Origin: Planctomycetota bacterium | Lineage (GTDB): Bacteria > Planctomycetota > B15-G4 > SIAN01 | DNA: 64,000 bases | Assembly: GCA_009691715.1 (NCBI GenBank) | Contig: SIAN01000007.1 | Coordinates: 1 to 64,000, forward strand | Reading direction: 5' to 3' | Shown: positions 26,412-34,865 of the stretch, piece by piece | Layout: every line of letters begins with the position of its first letter | Numbering within the stretch: position 1 is the stretch's first letter | The notes under the pieces: generated by a model | The model's database searches: none | Told to the model about the DNA's origin: nothing | What the model saw: only the letters and a program-made list of their open reading frames with translations | Translations under genes and position numbers: made by a program

Positions 26412-27044
26412 TCACGCCTTGCGTCGGCCTGCCCGCGACTCTTCGCCGCGCAGCAGACGACCGATGTTGCTCCGATGCCGGACGATGATCAGCAACCCGA
26501 CCACCAACGCCATCCACTGCACCGAACGCGCGACCTCGCACTCGGTGTAGCTCGGCAAGAGGAAACACGCGAGTGGCAGGGCTGCCGCCGCCGCCAACGA
26601 CGCCAGCGAGACGTAGCGCGAGGCGAGGAAGACCGCCAACCACGCCAGCGCTGCGACACCCGTCGGCGCCGGTGCCACCGCCACGAACACGCCCGCCGCG
26701 GCGGCTACGCCCTTGCCGCCCTTGAACTTCAAAAACAGCGGGAAGACGTGGCCGAGGATCGCGGCAACCCCGACCCACAACGCGAAGCTGTCGCGCTCCA
26801 GCGCGCCGGCAGCCGATGCGAAACGCCGGGCGACCCACACCGGCCCGCAGGCCTTCCCGAAGTCGAGCGCGAACACCACGACGAACCACGGCCTGCCGAG
26901 CACGCGGCCGACGTTGGTGGCGCCGATGTTGCGGCTGCCGTGCAGGCGCACGTCGACGCCGCGCGCGCGGCCGATCAGGAACCCCATCGGCAGCGAACCC
27001 GCGAGGTAGCCGGCCAGCAGGAGGAGTGCGTCGCTCGGAGTCAT
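26412..27044 (-). CDS. plsY: Acyl-phosphate:glycerol-3-phosphate acyltransferase
   Basis: 210-aa integral membrane enzyme from the ATG at 27044 (MTPSDALLLLAGYLAGSLP). The three conserved PlsY motifs are present: SLPMGFLIGRARGVDVRLHGSRNIGATNVGR in its usual order (motif 1, the glycerol-3-phosphate region), GHVFPLFLKFKGGKGVA (motif 2), and a C-terminal IIVRHRSNIGRLLRGEE (motif 3). About five to seven hydrophobic segments. It transfers the acyl group of acyl-phosphate to glycerol-3-phosphate. The C-terminus continues with basic residues. It is first in the operon with gpsA and is preceded by the structured palindrome at 27076-27239. Confidence 0.94.
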   Translation of the reverse strand: MTPSDALLLLAGYLAGSLPMGFLIGRARGVDVRLHGSRNIGATNVGRVLGRPWFVVVFALDFGKACGPVWVARRFASAAGALERDSFALWVGVAAILGHVFPLFLKFKGGKGVAAAAGVFVAVAPAPTGVAALAWLAVFLASRYVSLASLAAAAALPLACFLLPSYTECEVARSVQWMALVVGLLIIVRHRSNIGRLLRGEESRAGRRKA

Positions 27045-27075
27045 GCGCCTCGGTCGAAAAAGGGGGCCGGGAGCA

Positions 27076-27239
27076 TAAGAGCGCCTAACAGAATGTCGGC
27101 TGCATTCGGCCGGCTGCGGACGCCTGGGGCTTCGTCGACCTCCATCGGCGACCCCATTGGGTCGCCTGCTTCGGTCTCCTCGTCCCAGACGCCCTCGCTC
27201 GGCCTCGGTGCGACGCGTCCATTCTGTTAGGCGCTCTAA
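27076..27239 (-). repeat. 164-bp structured palindromic element upstream of plsY
   Basis: Outer arms of 20 bp (27076-27095 and 27220-27239, core AGAGCGCCTAACAGAATG) match with one mismatch. Inside, 27118-27129 pairs with 27183-27194 and 27147-27154 pairs perfectly with 27159-27166 around a CATT loop. In the middle helix two positions are A-C mismatches if the plus strand is transcribed but G-U wobbles if the minus strand is, which favours a minus-strand RNA. On that strand it would lie 31 bases before the plsY start codon. It could be a cis-regulatory leader, a small mobile palindrome or an attenuator. The gap holds no gene. Confidence 0.65.
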
Positions 27240-27296
27240 GGGTGATGCGCGCGACGGGCTACCATCCCGCCCCTTCCCGCAGGAACGAAAGACGTC

Positions 27297-28295
27297 ATGG
27301 CAGCCATCCCCGTCGTGTTCGTGGGCCTTGGTCCGATCGGCCGATCGACGCTCGCGTGCGCGCTTGCGCGTCGCGGACTCCGGATCGTCGGTGCGTGCGA
27401 TGCCAATCCGGCGCTGGCCGGCAAACGGCTGTCGGAGCTCGTCGCTGGCGCGCCGAAAAACGTCCGCGTCGTCGCCGAAGTGGCGGCATTTCGTGGGCTG
27501 GCGCGCGGCACCGTCGCGCTGGTCTGCACCAGCTCGCAGCTGAAGAGCGCCGCAGCAACGTTCCGCGCTCTGCTCATGAAGGGCTTGCACGTGGTGTCGA
27601 GTTGCGAAGAGCTGGTCTTCCCATTCCGCCGCTCGCCTCGACTCGCGCGCGAGCTCGACTTGCTGGCGCGCAGGAAGAAGGTCGCGCTGCTCGGCACCGG
27701 CGTCAATCCGGGCTTCGTCCTCGACCTGCTGCCGGCCGCGCTCACTGGCCCGTGCCTGACGGTCACGGCCATCCGCGCACATCGCGTCGTCGATGCCGCG
27801 TTGCGCCGCGGGCCGCTGCAGCGCAAGGTCGGCGCGGGCAAGAGCGTCGCGCAATTCAGTGCCGAAGCGGCGGCCGGCACGCTCGGCCACGTCGGACTCC
27901 CCGAGTCGGCCGAACTGCTCTGCGCCGCGCTTGGCTTTGGCCGGCCATCGATCAGCGAAGAGCTGAAGCCGGTCGTGGCGACGCGACCGATCGAGACACC
28001 GTTCGTGCGCGTCGAGCCGGGCCAGGTCGCCGGCATCGACCACCGGTTGGTCGCCGTCGCGAAGAAGGGGCGGGTGGAACTTCACCTCGAGATGTACCTC
28101 GGTGCCGAGTCGCCACGCGACGAAGTCGAGATCGACGGCGAGCCCAACATGCGCGCGCGCCTCGAAGGCGGCACGCCGGGCGATCTGGCGACCGTCGCCG
28201 CGCTGCTGAACGCGGCGGCCGCGATGGGCGCGGCGGCACCGGGTCTGCGCACGGTGCTCGACGGCCCGTTCCCGCTCTGCCGCGCGCTCTCCTGA
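27297..28295 (+). CDS. DapB-like NAD(P)-dependent dehydrogenase (2,4-diaminopentanoate dehydrogenase-like)
   Basis: 332 aa. Rossmann start VVFVGLGPIGRSTLACALARRG, then CDANPALAGKRLSEL. The central GTGVNPGFVLDLLP, AHRVVDAALRRGPLQRKVG and GHVGLPESAELL resemble proteins annotated as 2,4-diaminopentanoate dehydrogenase or dihydrodipicolinate reductase-like, rather than true DapB. The substrate is uncertain. An AGGAA lies about 11 bases before the ATG and a -10-like TACCAT at 27260-27265. It is a single-gene unit, divergent from plsY and convergent with the next gene. Confidence 0.8.
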   Translation: MAAIPVVFVGLGPIGRSTLACALARRGLRIVGACDANPALAGKRLSELVAGAPKNVRVVAEVAAFRGLARGTVALVCTSSQLKSAAATFRALLMKGLHVVSSCEELVFPFRRSPRLARELDLLARRKKVALLGTGVNPGFVLDLLPAALTGPCLTVTAIRAHRVVDAALRRGPLQRKVGAGKSVAQFSAEAAAGTLGHVGLPESAELLCAALGFGRPSISEELKPVVATRPIETPFVRVEPGQVAGIDHRLVAVAKKGRVELHLEMYLGAESPRDEVEIDGEPNMRARLEGGTPGDLATVAALLNAAAAMGAAAPGLRTVLDGPFPLCRALS

Positions 28296-28317
28296 TCGGC
28301 GCCGCGCGCGATCCGCC

Positions 28318-30240
28318 TCAGCGCTTCGCCGCCAATCGCAGAATGCCACGCGCCGCATCGAGCGACAGGTGGAAGTGCTCGAGGAAATTGAGCCCGACCA
28401 GCGCCTCTCCGCCGCCATCGTCCTGCAACGGGAGGACCACGGCTTCGACGTTCGTCACCTTCGCCCCGTGGAGATCGAGGCTCGACAGGAGCACGACCGG
28501 CGCATCGAGCCGGCCGCTCGCCGTCGTGACCGTGACCGTGCGCAACGGCCGGCTGCGGTCGATCTTCAGCCGATCGGCGAGTCCCTCGCTGATCGCGGTG
28601 ATCGAGGCGCCGGTGTCGACGATGACCGAGGCATCGAGACGATCGCTGAAGCGCGCCGTTGCGCGGACCGCACCACCGCCGCGTTGGAATCGGATCTCGA
28701 CTGCATCGCCGGCGGCGCTGCCCTGCGGCGGCGCGAGGCTCGCGAGCAGGGACTCAAGCGCAACGGCCTGGCGCGGGTCGAGGCTCGCCGCCTTCGCCAG
28801 CACGATCCGTGCGCGATCGCGGTCGCCGAACTCGTAGTAGGCGTAGCCGAGCGAAAGCAGCAGCCCGGGATCTTCGCGGAATCGCCGCAGCGCCTGCTCG
28901 AGCAGCGCGATCGCGTCGGCCGGCCGCGCTTGTGCGCGCGCCGCCTCGCCGGCATGGAGATAGGCCGCGCGCAGCGAGTCGATCAGCGGTCCGTCGCTCG
29001 CGCCGGAGATGCTGGCGGCATCGACGAACCAACGCAGCGCCGCCTCCGGTTCGCCGAGATCGAGCAACGCCAGGGCGTAGGCGTGCAGCACCCGCGGCTC
29101 GCGATCGAAACGATTGGCCGCGCGTTCAAGCGCCGGCAGGAACGCGTCGAGCTGCTCGTTCAGGCGCGCTTCGCGCAAGGCGAGCTCGAGCACCGCCGTC
29201 GACGGCCGTACCCATTCGGCTGCCAGCGCCGGCTCGAGCTCGGCGGCGGCGAGGTAGTGGTCGAGCGCGAGGGAGTAGTGCCGGCCGGCGGCGTACCAGC
29301 CGGCGAGCTCGCGCCGTGCACCGGCATCGCGCTCGAAATGAGTGGCCTGCAGCGCGCTCCAGTCGAGCGGCCGCGCGTCGAGCGCGCGTTCGAGAGCTCC
29401 CGCGAGCGTCACGACCGTGGCGCGACCGTCGACCGCCGCGCGTGCGAGCCCGACCAAGCTGCCGCGATCGTCGACGACGAACTGCGGTTCGGCCTCCGAC
29501 GTGGTCGTGACGACGACGAAGCACTCGCGCTCTTCGCGCTCGACGATCACAAAGCGCTCGTCTTCGCTGCGTGTGAACAGCGTGACGCCGATCGTGAGTG
29601 GGTCGAACCGTGCCGGCTCCGCCACGCCCGAGAGTGCCGAGGGCGGGCTGAGAAACGCCAGATCAACACCGTCGAGCCCTAGCAGCGCGAATTCTTCGCC
29701 GCCGCCGGTGATCCGCTCGGCCCCGTTCAGCACGGCGAGCGGCACGACGACCATGCGCGCGCCTCCGACCGGCACGACGAATCCTCCGAGCGCCCGCAGC
29801 CGGCGCCCGTCACGATCGAAGCTCTCGAGCGCCACCTCCGCAGCCGCGAGATCGAATGGCGCGGCCGCGGGCGTGGAACTTGGCGAGCGCTCGGCCTCGT
29901 CCAAGCCGGTCGAGCGCACCTCGGTCGCGGCCGCCGCCGAGGTGTCGTCCGCCGAGCCGATCGTGGCCGAGTTCGGCGGAGAGCTCCTGCCGATCGCCCC
30001 ACCCATCGCACCGCTCATCCCAATGTCGCCGGATCCCGACGCGCTCGATTTCGGAGGCTGGCCCAATCCTGCGATCACCACCGCCGCGATCACCACCGCC
30101 GCGACGACGCCCGCCGCGAACCGGCGGCGCGCCGCCTGCCGAGCCTGCGGCGTGGAGAAGCGCGTCCCGCAGGCAACGCAGCCGCGCGCGCCGGTCGGCA
30201 GCGCCGTGAGACAGCTCGGGCAGCGACTTGCGACGCTCAT
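28318..30240 (-). CDS. Zinc-ribbon, TM, TPR and retropepsin-like aspartic protease protein
   Basis: 640-aa composite protein. Residues 7-24 form a zinc ribbon (CPSC-x10-CVAC). A membrane helix spans about 42-59 (AGVVAAVVIAAVVIAGLG). A Ser/Gly-rich linker follows, then a beta-rich domain (about 125-300: LRALGGFVVPVGGARMVVVP, VDLAFLSPPSALS) that may be a degenerate trypsin-like fold. Helical TPR-like repeats span about 310-500. The C-terminus is a single retropepsin-like domain: VIVDTGASITAIS with catalytic D542-T-G, ending VGLNFLEHFHLSLD. Retropepsins act as dimers. The TM orientation would place the protease in the periplasm. Substrate unknown. The ATG at 30240 lacks a clear ribosome binding site. 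Confidence 0.75.
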   Translation of the reverse strand: MSVASRCPSCLTALPTGARGCVACGTRFSTPQARQAARRRFAAGVVAAVVIAAVVIAGLGQPPKSSASGSGDIGMSGAMGGAIGRSSPPNSATIGSADDTSAAAATEVRSTGLDEAERSPSSTPAAAPFDLAAAEVALESFDRDGRRLRALGGFVVPVGGARMVVVPLAVLNGAERITGGGEEFALLGLDGVDLAFLSPPSALSGVAEPARFDPLTIGVTLFTRSEDERFVIVEREERECFVVVTTTSEAEPQFVVDDRGSLVGLARAAVDGRATVVTLAGALERALDARPLDWSALQATHFERDAGARRELAGWYAAGRHYSLALDHYLAAAELEPALAAEWVRPSTAVLELALREARLNEQLDAFLPALERAANRFDREPRVLHAYALALLDLGEPEAALRWFVDAASISGASDGPLIDSLRAAYLHAGEAARAQARPADAIALLEQALRRFREDPGLLLSLGYAYYEFGDRDRARIVLAKAASLDPRQAVALESLLASLAPPQGSAAGDAVEIRFQRGGGAVRATARFSDRLDASVIVDTGASITAISEGLADRLKIDRSRPLRTVTVTTASGRLDAPVVLLSSLDLHGAKVTNVEAVVLPLQDDGGGEALVGLNFLEHFHLSLDAARGILRLAAKR

Positions 30241-30393
30241 GCGGAGGATTGTTCCGGTGCCACGTGCGTTCGCCCCGACTACCGTCGGTCGGAGCGGCTC
30301 TGCGGTCGAAGGTACACTCCGCGCCCGCTGCCGGGAAAAACGGACGTTCTTTCCCATCGGTCCCGCGCAACGGCCCTTCGAGGATCCGCTCCC

Positions 30394-32541
30394 ATGCTCG
30401 TGACCGCACTCCTGACGGCTGTCCTCACTGGCAGCGTCGATCCGCAGCCGCAGGCCGCAAACCCGCCACAGTCTGCGATCCCCTCGCAGGACGAGGCCTT
30501 CACGTCGAAGTCGGTCGACGGGATCACGGTTCGGTACGACAAGTCGATCGAGATCGCACCCGCCGACTTCGACGCGCTGCTGTCGTCCATGCGCCTCGCG
30601 CGCAGTGTGGTGAAGAACGGCCTCGGCATCGAGTTGCCGATCGAGCCCCTGATCACGGTGCGCCAGGTCAAGGAGAGCAAGCGCCTGTTCTACACCGATG
30701 GCGCCGACAAGATCTTTTTCGACTTCCCGTCCGAGCCCTACGTGACACGACTGCAACTCGGCGACGAGCGCGTCGTCCGATATGCGCTTCCCTGCTACCT
30801 GCAGCTCTGGCTTTATCGCTCGCTGACTTCAACCGCGGGCCTCGATCGCCGCATCCTCGAATCGCTGGTCGACTACCTGACCTTCCTCTACAAGCGCGAA
30901 GTCGAGCGCATGTCCCCGCAGATCAAGGCGCCCGAAGCGCCCACGGGGCTCGGCGCGTGCTGGCACCAACTGGAGACGATTCACCCAGGCGGGACGGCGT
31001 TCATCCTGACGAACCTGTCGAGCCTCAAGATGCCGGGCCATCTCGTCGGCCAGAACCTGCGCGACATCGCGGTCGCGGTGACTGAGGACGCGGGGATCAC
31101 CCGGTTGTTCGACTCGATCACGCCGACGGAGCCGCTCCTCGCGGCGGAAGAACTGGTGCCGAGCGCCCCCTTGGTCGCGGCAATGCAACTGCGCACCGGC
31201 CGATTGGCGCTGTGGAACGGCGTGCCGCTGCTCGACGCTGGCATCGATCCGATCCCGGTCGCGATTCGGGTGAACGACTTCGAGAAGATCTTCCTGATGG
31301 CGATCAGCGTCGCACCGGACAACAAGGTGCGCCGCGAGCCGCCGCAGATCCGCGACATCGAGGTCTGGAAGCTCTACTGGGAGTTCCGGCCCCGAATCCT
31401 CCTCGCGCGCGACAACTTCGACTACCACCTCGTGCTACGCGAGTTCTTATCCCGTTTCGGCGATCGATCGATGAGTCTGATGCCGTCCCCGGCGATGCGA
31501 GTTCTGGCCGGTACGCCCCACTGGACCTCGATCGCCGGCATCAAGATCGGACGCAGCGGCGACCGCTTCTACGTCGCCCGCGTGACGCCGGAATCGGCGC
31601 CGGCCAAGGCCGGACTCGTCGGGGGCCTCGAGCTCACCGCCATCGACGGTCGCGCACCCGACCGTGTGCTCGGACAGTTGGCCGACTTCGTGCGTCAGTT
31701 CGACTCTTGCCCGTCGGTCCAGCGCGCCGAGGCGGTCGCCCTCGATCAGCTCCTCACGGGCAAGAACGACAGCGAGTGCACGCTCACGCTCCGCGACCCG
31801 ACCAAGCCCAAGGGGAAGGCGTACGACGTGAAGTTGATGCGCGTGCTGCCCCCCAATCCCAAGCCGAGCCCGCCGAGCGTGACGCTCGACGCGCGCGAAG
31901 ACCAGATCGGCGTGGTCAAGATCCACAGCTTCGCCGGCGACTCGCTTCAGCGCTTCGCGGCCATCGTGGATGACTGCAACAAGCGCGGCTTGAAGGGCAT
32001 CGTCATCGATCTGCGCGGCAACGAGGGCTTCAGCCTGATCGAGCAGAACCAACGCTACTTCAGCGCGATGCTCGGGCGCCTGTTGCCGGTCGATGCCGGC
32101 AAGATCGTCATCGGCACGGCGGTGCGGCGGCAGCGGGCGCAGTTCGAGAAGTCCGTCGCGACCGAGATCGTCATTGAGCGCACGCCGGGCGCCAACCCCT
32201 TCGGCGGCCGCCTCTGCCTGCTCGTCGATGCCTGGACCGGCGGCGAATCGGAGTGGTTCGCGCTCGGTTTCCAGCAGGCGAAGCTCGGACCGGTGATCGG
32301 GACGACCACCGCCGGCAGCGTCACGGTGCCCAAGCCGTTCGATCCGAAGAACGAGTCGCTGACGACGAGCGGCATCGACATCAGCCTTCCAAGCAGCGCG
32401 GTCTACTGGCCCGATGGCAGCCTGCTCCAATCGCGAGGCGTCTCGCCGCAGATCGAGGTGACCCAGGATCCGGTCGACATGCGCATCGGCCGCGACACCC
32501 AACTCGAACGCGCCGCCGCGGTGCTGCTCCAGTCGCCGTGA
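30394..32541 (+). CDS. Secreted PDZ / S41-peptidase-like protein lacking catalytic residues
   Basis: 715 aa with a short signal peptide (LVTALLTAVLTGSVDP). The N-terminal half (about 30-360) is a helical domain I do not recognise. A PDZ-like domain spans about 370-470 (YVARVTPESAPAKAGLVGG, LTAIDGRAPDRVL). The C-terminal part has the S41 fold (IGVVKIHSFAGDS, GIVIDLRGNEGFSL, LCLLVDAWTGGESEWFALGF, GPVIGTTTAGSV). Aligned by eye with CtpA-type enzymes, the catalytic Ser position (three residues before E620) is Gly617 and the catalytic Lys position, 25 residues later, is Ser642. It is therefore probably a non-catalytic relative, unless it uses another Ser. A -10-like TACACT lies at 30313-30318. Confidence 0.72.
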   Translation: MLVTALLTAVLTGSVDPQPQAANPPQSAIPSQDEAFTSKSVDGITVRYDKSIEIAPADFDALLSSMRLARSVVKNGLGIELPIEPLITVRQVKESKRLFYTDGADKIFFDFPSEPYVTRLQLGDERVVRYALPCYLQLWLYRSLTSTAGLDRRILESLVDYLTFLYKREVERMSPQIKAPEAPTGLGACWHQLETIHPGGTAFILTNLSSLKMPGHLVGQNLRDIAVAVTEDAGITRLFDSITPTEPLLAAEELVPSAPLVAAMQLRTGRLALWNGVPLLDAGIDPIPVAIRVNDFEKIFLMAISVAPDNKVRREPPQIRDIEVWKLYWEFRPRILLARDNFDYHLVLREFLSRFGDRSMSLMPSPAMRVLAGTPHWTSIAGIKIGRSGDRFYVARVTPESAPAKAGLVGGLELTAIDGRAPDRVLGQLADFVRQFDSCPSVQRAEAVALDQLLTGKNDSECTLTLRDPTKPKGKAYDVKLMRVLPPNPKPSPPSVTLDAREDQIGVVKIHSFAGDSLQRFAAIVDDCNKRGLKGIVIDLRGNEGFSLIEQNQRYFSAMLGRLLPVDAGKIVIGTAVRRQRAQFEKSVATEIVIERTPGANPFGGRLCLLVDAWTGGESEWFALGFQQAKLGPVIGTTTAGSVTVPKPFDPKNESLTTSGIDISLPSSAVYWPDGSLLQSRGVSPQIEVTQDPVDMRIGRDTQLERAAAVLLQSP

Positions 32542-32592
32542 CCTGATCCGTCCCGCTCCGACCGGCCGTCACCGCGTCCGGGTCCGCGCGGG

Positions 32593-34008
32593 TCAGAAGT
32601 GGATGCGACCGGTGAAGCTGACTTCGCGCACATCGGCGCGTGGACAGACGACCTGACCGTTGGCGACCACGAGGACGACGCTCTCGGTCGTCTGCTTCAT
32701 GAGGCGGCCGCGCAGCCGCTGACCGTTGCGGAGCACGACGGAGGCCTCGGGCATGTCCTCCTCGCGCCGGAATTCCGGCTCGGTCGAGTCGAGCAGCGAG
32801 ATCTCGCTCAGATCGAACGCGCATTCGCCGGCCCCGATCTTGAGCGTCAGTTTGGTGTCGCGGACGCGCGCGATGCGCCCGCGAAAGAGGTGGCCGTTCC
32901 CGAGTTGCACGATCGTCTCGGACCCTTCGAGCGCAGAGCGCGGAGCACGCGGGGCCGCGATCGGCGGGAGGCGCTGCCGCGGCGCCGTCTCGACCACGAC
33001 CAACGGGGGAGCAAGCTCCGGCCGGGCTGGCAGCTCGGTGGGCAGTTGCGCCGCGCGCTCGACGGGCAGATCGACGGGCAGCTTTTCGGGCAGCTTTACG
33101 ACCACAGGTTCGGGCAGGGCGACGGCGCTCGCTTCGGTCGGCGCTGCGACTGGGTCGACGGTCACTTCGGCCGGCGGTGCCGCCGCGAGCTCGGTCGTCG
33201 CGGGCATCACCAGTGGAACCACCACTGGAACCACCGCTGAAGCGGCCTCGGAGCCCGCAACCGGCGTGTTCACTTCGATCGGCCGCAGCGGCACGCGCGG
33301 CGCGACCGCAACCGTCGCAGGGTCGGCGCCGCGGCCGAGATCAACGGCACCGCGTCGGTCGAGCTCGAACAGGAGTGCGGCGGTCAGGGCACCGGCAACG
33401 AGCATCCCAGCCGCTGCGACGACACGCCGGCTGCGGCGGATCGGGAGGATCGGCGCGAGCGGCGGTTCGGCAGCGACGGCGGCCTCAACGAGGCTCAGCG
33501 GCGCGCCGCTCGAAGCGTCCGGCGACGATTCGATCGGGCCAGCGGCGTCGACTTCGGGAAGTCCGTCGTCCGACTGCGCCGCGACCGGCGCGAGATCGCT
33601 CGCCGCCGCCGCCAGCGCAGCATCCGCCTCGGCGTCGACTTCGTCCTCGTCGTTCGCGAACGCCGCCACTTCCGACTCGTCGGGAGTGAGCCAACTCGGC
33701 AATCGCGGCGCCACGGGCGACGCTGCAGCCGTTTCTTCGATCGGTTCGGCGATCGGTTCGGCGAAGGCGCCCGCACTCGCGACCGCATCGAGCGCGAAGT
33801 CGTCCTCCACCAGCAGGAACTCGTCGCCGAGGCTGTTCTCGGCGGTCGGGAGCGGAGTGAGGGCGGCGTCATCGAGATCGAGGAGGAAGCTGTCGTCGGG
33901 CAGGAAGAGGGCGGCATCGGCCGCACGCTGCGCCACCATGCGGGCGGCGTCGGGCGCCGTGACGCCAGCCGCCTGGTTCCCGGTCAATTCGTCGCGTCGG
34001 TCACTCAT
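32593..34008 (-). CDS. Single-pass membrane protein with acidic N-domain and C-terminal beta domain
   Basis: 471 aa from the ATG at 34008, with GAGG 5 bases upstream. Residues 1-200 are acidic and low complexity (DDSFLLDLDDAALTP, ANDEDEVDAEADAAL). One membrane helix lies near 220-238 (VVAAAGMLVAGALTAALLF). Residues 240-385 are Pro/Val/Ala-rich with short repeats (LPEKLPVDLP, QLPTELPARP). The C-terminal roughly 90 residues contain two similar small beta units (VQLGNGHLFRGRIARVRD and VVLRNGQRLRGRLMKQTT), SH3- or Sm-like in look. Such units are seen in several secreted planctomycete-type proteins. Function unknown. Confidence 0.65.
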   Translation of the reverse strand: MSDRRDELTGNQAAGVTAPDAARMVAQRAADAALFLPDDSFLLDLDDAALTPLPTAENSLGDEFLLVEDDFALDAVASAGAFAEPIAEPIEETAAASPVAPRLPSWLTPDESEVAAFANDEDEVDAEADAALAAAASDLAPVAAQSDDGLPEVDAAGPIESSPDASSGAPLSLVEAAVAAEPPLAPILPIRRSRRVVAAAGMLVAGALTAALLFELDRRGAVDLGRGADPATVAVAPRVPLRPIEVNTPVAGSEAASAVVPVVVPLVMPATTELAAAPPAEVTVDPVAAPTEASAVALPEPVVVKLPEKLPVDLPVERAAQLPTELPARPELAPPLVVVETAPRQRLPPIAAPRAPRSALEGSETIVQLGNGHLFRGRIARVRDTKLTLKIGAGECAFDLSEISLLDSTEPEFRREEDMPEASVVLRNGQRLRGRLMKQTTESVVLVVANGQVVCPRADVREVSFTGRIHF

Positions 34009-34254
34009 GGCAGCCTCGCTCCATCCGTCGATGGTCGCGCGCACCGCGAGCGCGCACGACCGTCTCGGCCTCTTCGTCGGGCGGACCGGCCAAAGTTGAT
34101 GGTGGTGCACGCGAACCGTCGTCGTGATCGGAAAAACGTTCCGGTACCCTCGATGCGCACCATTGAGTGCACCCCTCGGCTCCCGTATCAAGCGCGACGC
34201 ACAGCGCGGCCGAAGTCACGACACCGCCTCGACGCGCAGGAGCGCGATGCCCCC

Positions 34255-34854
34255 ATGCTCGAAACTCTGCGCGCGCGAAACTCCTGCCCCCGGCCGGTCG
34301 CATCGCGGCCCGCGCTCGCGCTGCTATGCCTCGCGCTGTGCGGCTGCTCGAACGTGGCGCCGTGGCTCGATCGCAGCTACCTGCGCGCCGGCCCGGTCGC
34401 GATGAACGAAGAACTGAAAGTCGACGCCGAGACCGAGAAGGAGACGTTTCTGGGCGTCGGCGCGACGCTAGGCACACTGCTCGAAATCGAGCGCACGCGC
34501 GCCGTGGGTCTCGAGGCCGGGATCGACGCGTACAACCTCGATTCTGGAAATCTCGACGGCTACGGGTTCCGCTACCGCGGTGGCCCGCGCTGGCAGTGGA
34601 ACCTAGACGGCCACGTGCGTCCGAGCGTCGGCGTGGGCGCAAGCTGGACCGACTTCCACTTCCATGACCACCAGCGCGGCAGCGATCCCGCCGGACTCGG
34701 CGCCTACGCCGATCTCGGCTGCGACTGGATGCTCACTCCGACCTTCGGCATCGGCGCGCGTCTTCGCGACAATTTTCGGTACGACAACGCCGATGAAAAC
34801 CACGGCTTTCGCAACGCGATCGAGTTCGCGCTCGAAACCGTCTGGCGATTCTGA
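34255..34854 (+). CDS. Putative lipoprotein with beta-barrel-like domain
   Basis: 199 aa from the ATG at 34255, with AGGAG 11 bases upstream. The N-terminus ends in lipobox CGC (LALLCLALCGCSNV). The mature part alternates short Gly/aromatic strands (FLGVGATLGTLLEIER, YGFRYRGGPRWQWNLDG, RPSVGVGASWTDFHF, FGIGARLRDNFRYD, FALETVWRF) and ends in Phe, a pattern like small outer-membrane beta barrels. A -10-like TACCCT lies at 34145-34150. The next gene follows after 11 bases, so they are probably co-transcribed. Confidence 0.68.
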   Translation: MLETLRARNSCPRPVASRPALALLCLALCGCSNVAPWLDRSYLRAGPVAMNEELKVDAETEKETFLGVGATLGTLLEIERTRAVGLEAGIDAYNLDSGNLDGYGFRYRGGPRWQWNLDGHVRPSVGVGASWTDFHFHDHQRGSDPAGLGAYADLGCDWMLTPTFGIGARLRDNFRYDNADENHGFRNAIEFALETVWRF

Positions 34855-34865
34855 GGAGCGAGGCG

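Noticed and set aside
25336..26550. Plus-strand open frame of 404 codons across gpsA
   Set aside because: Antisense to the unmistakable gpsA and plsY genes; the translation is His/Arg-rich and without any fold-like pattern.
27076..27239. Insertion sequence with terminal inverted repeats
   Set aside because: The inner 124 bases have no transposase frame, and I see no target duplication. A non-autonomous mobile palindrome remains possible and is discussed as a finding.
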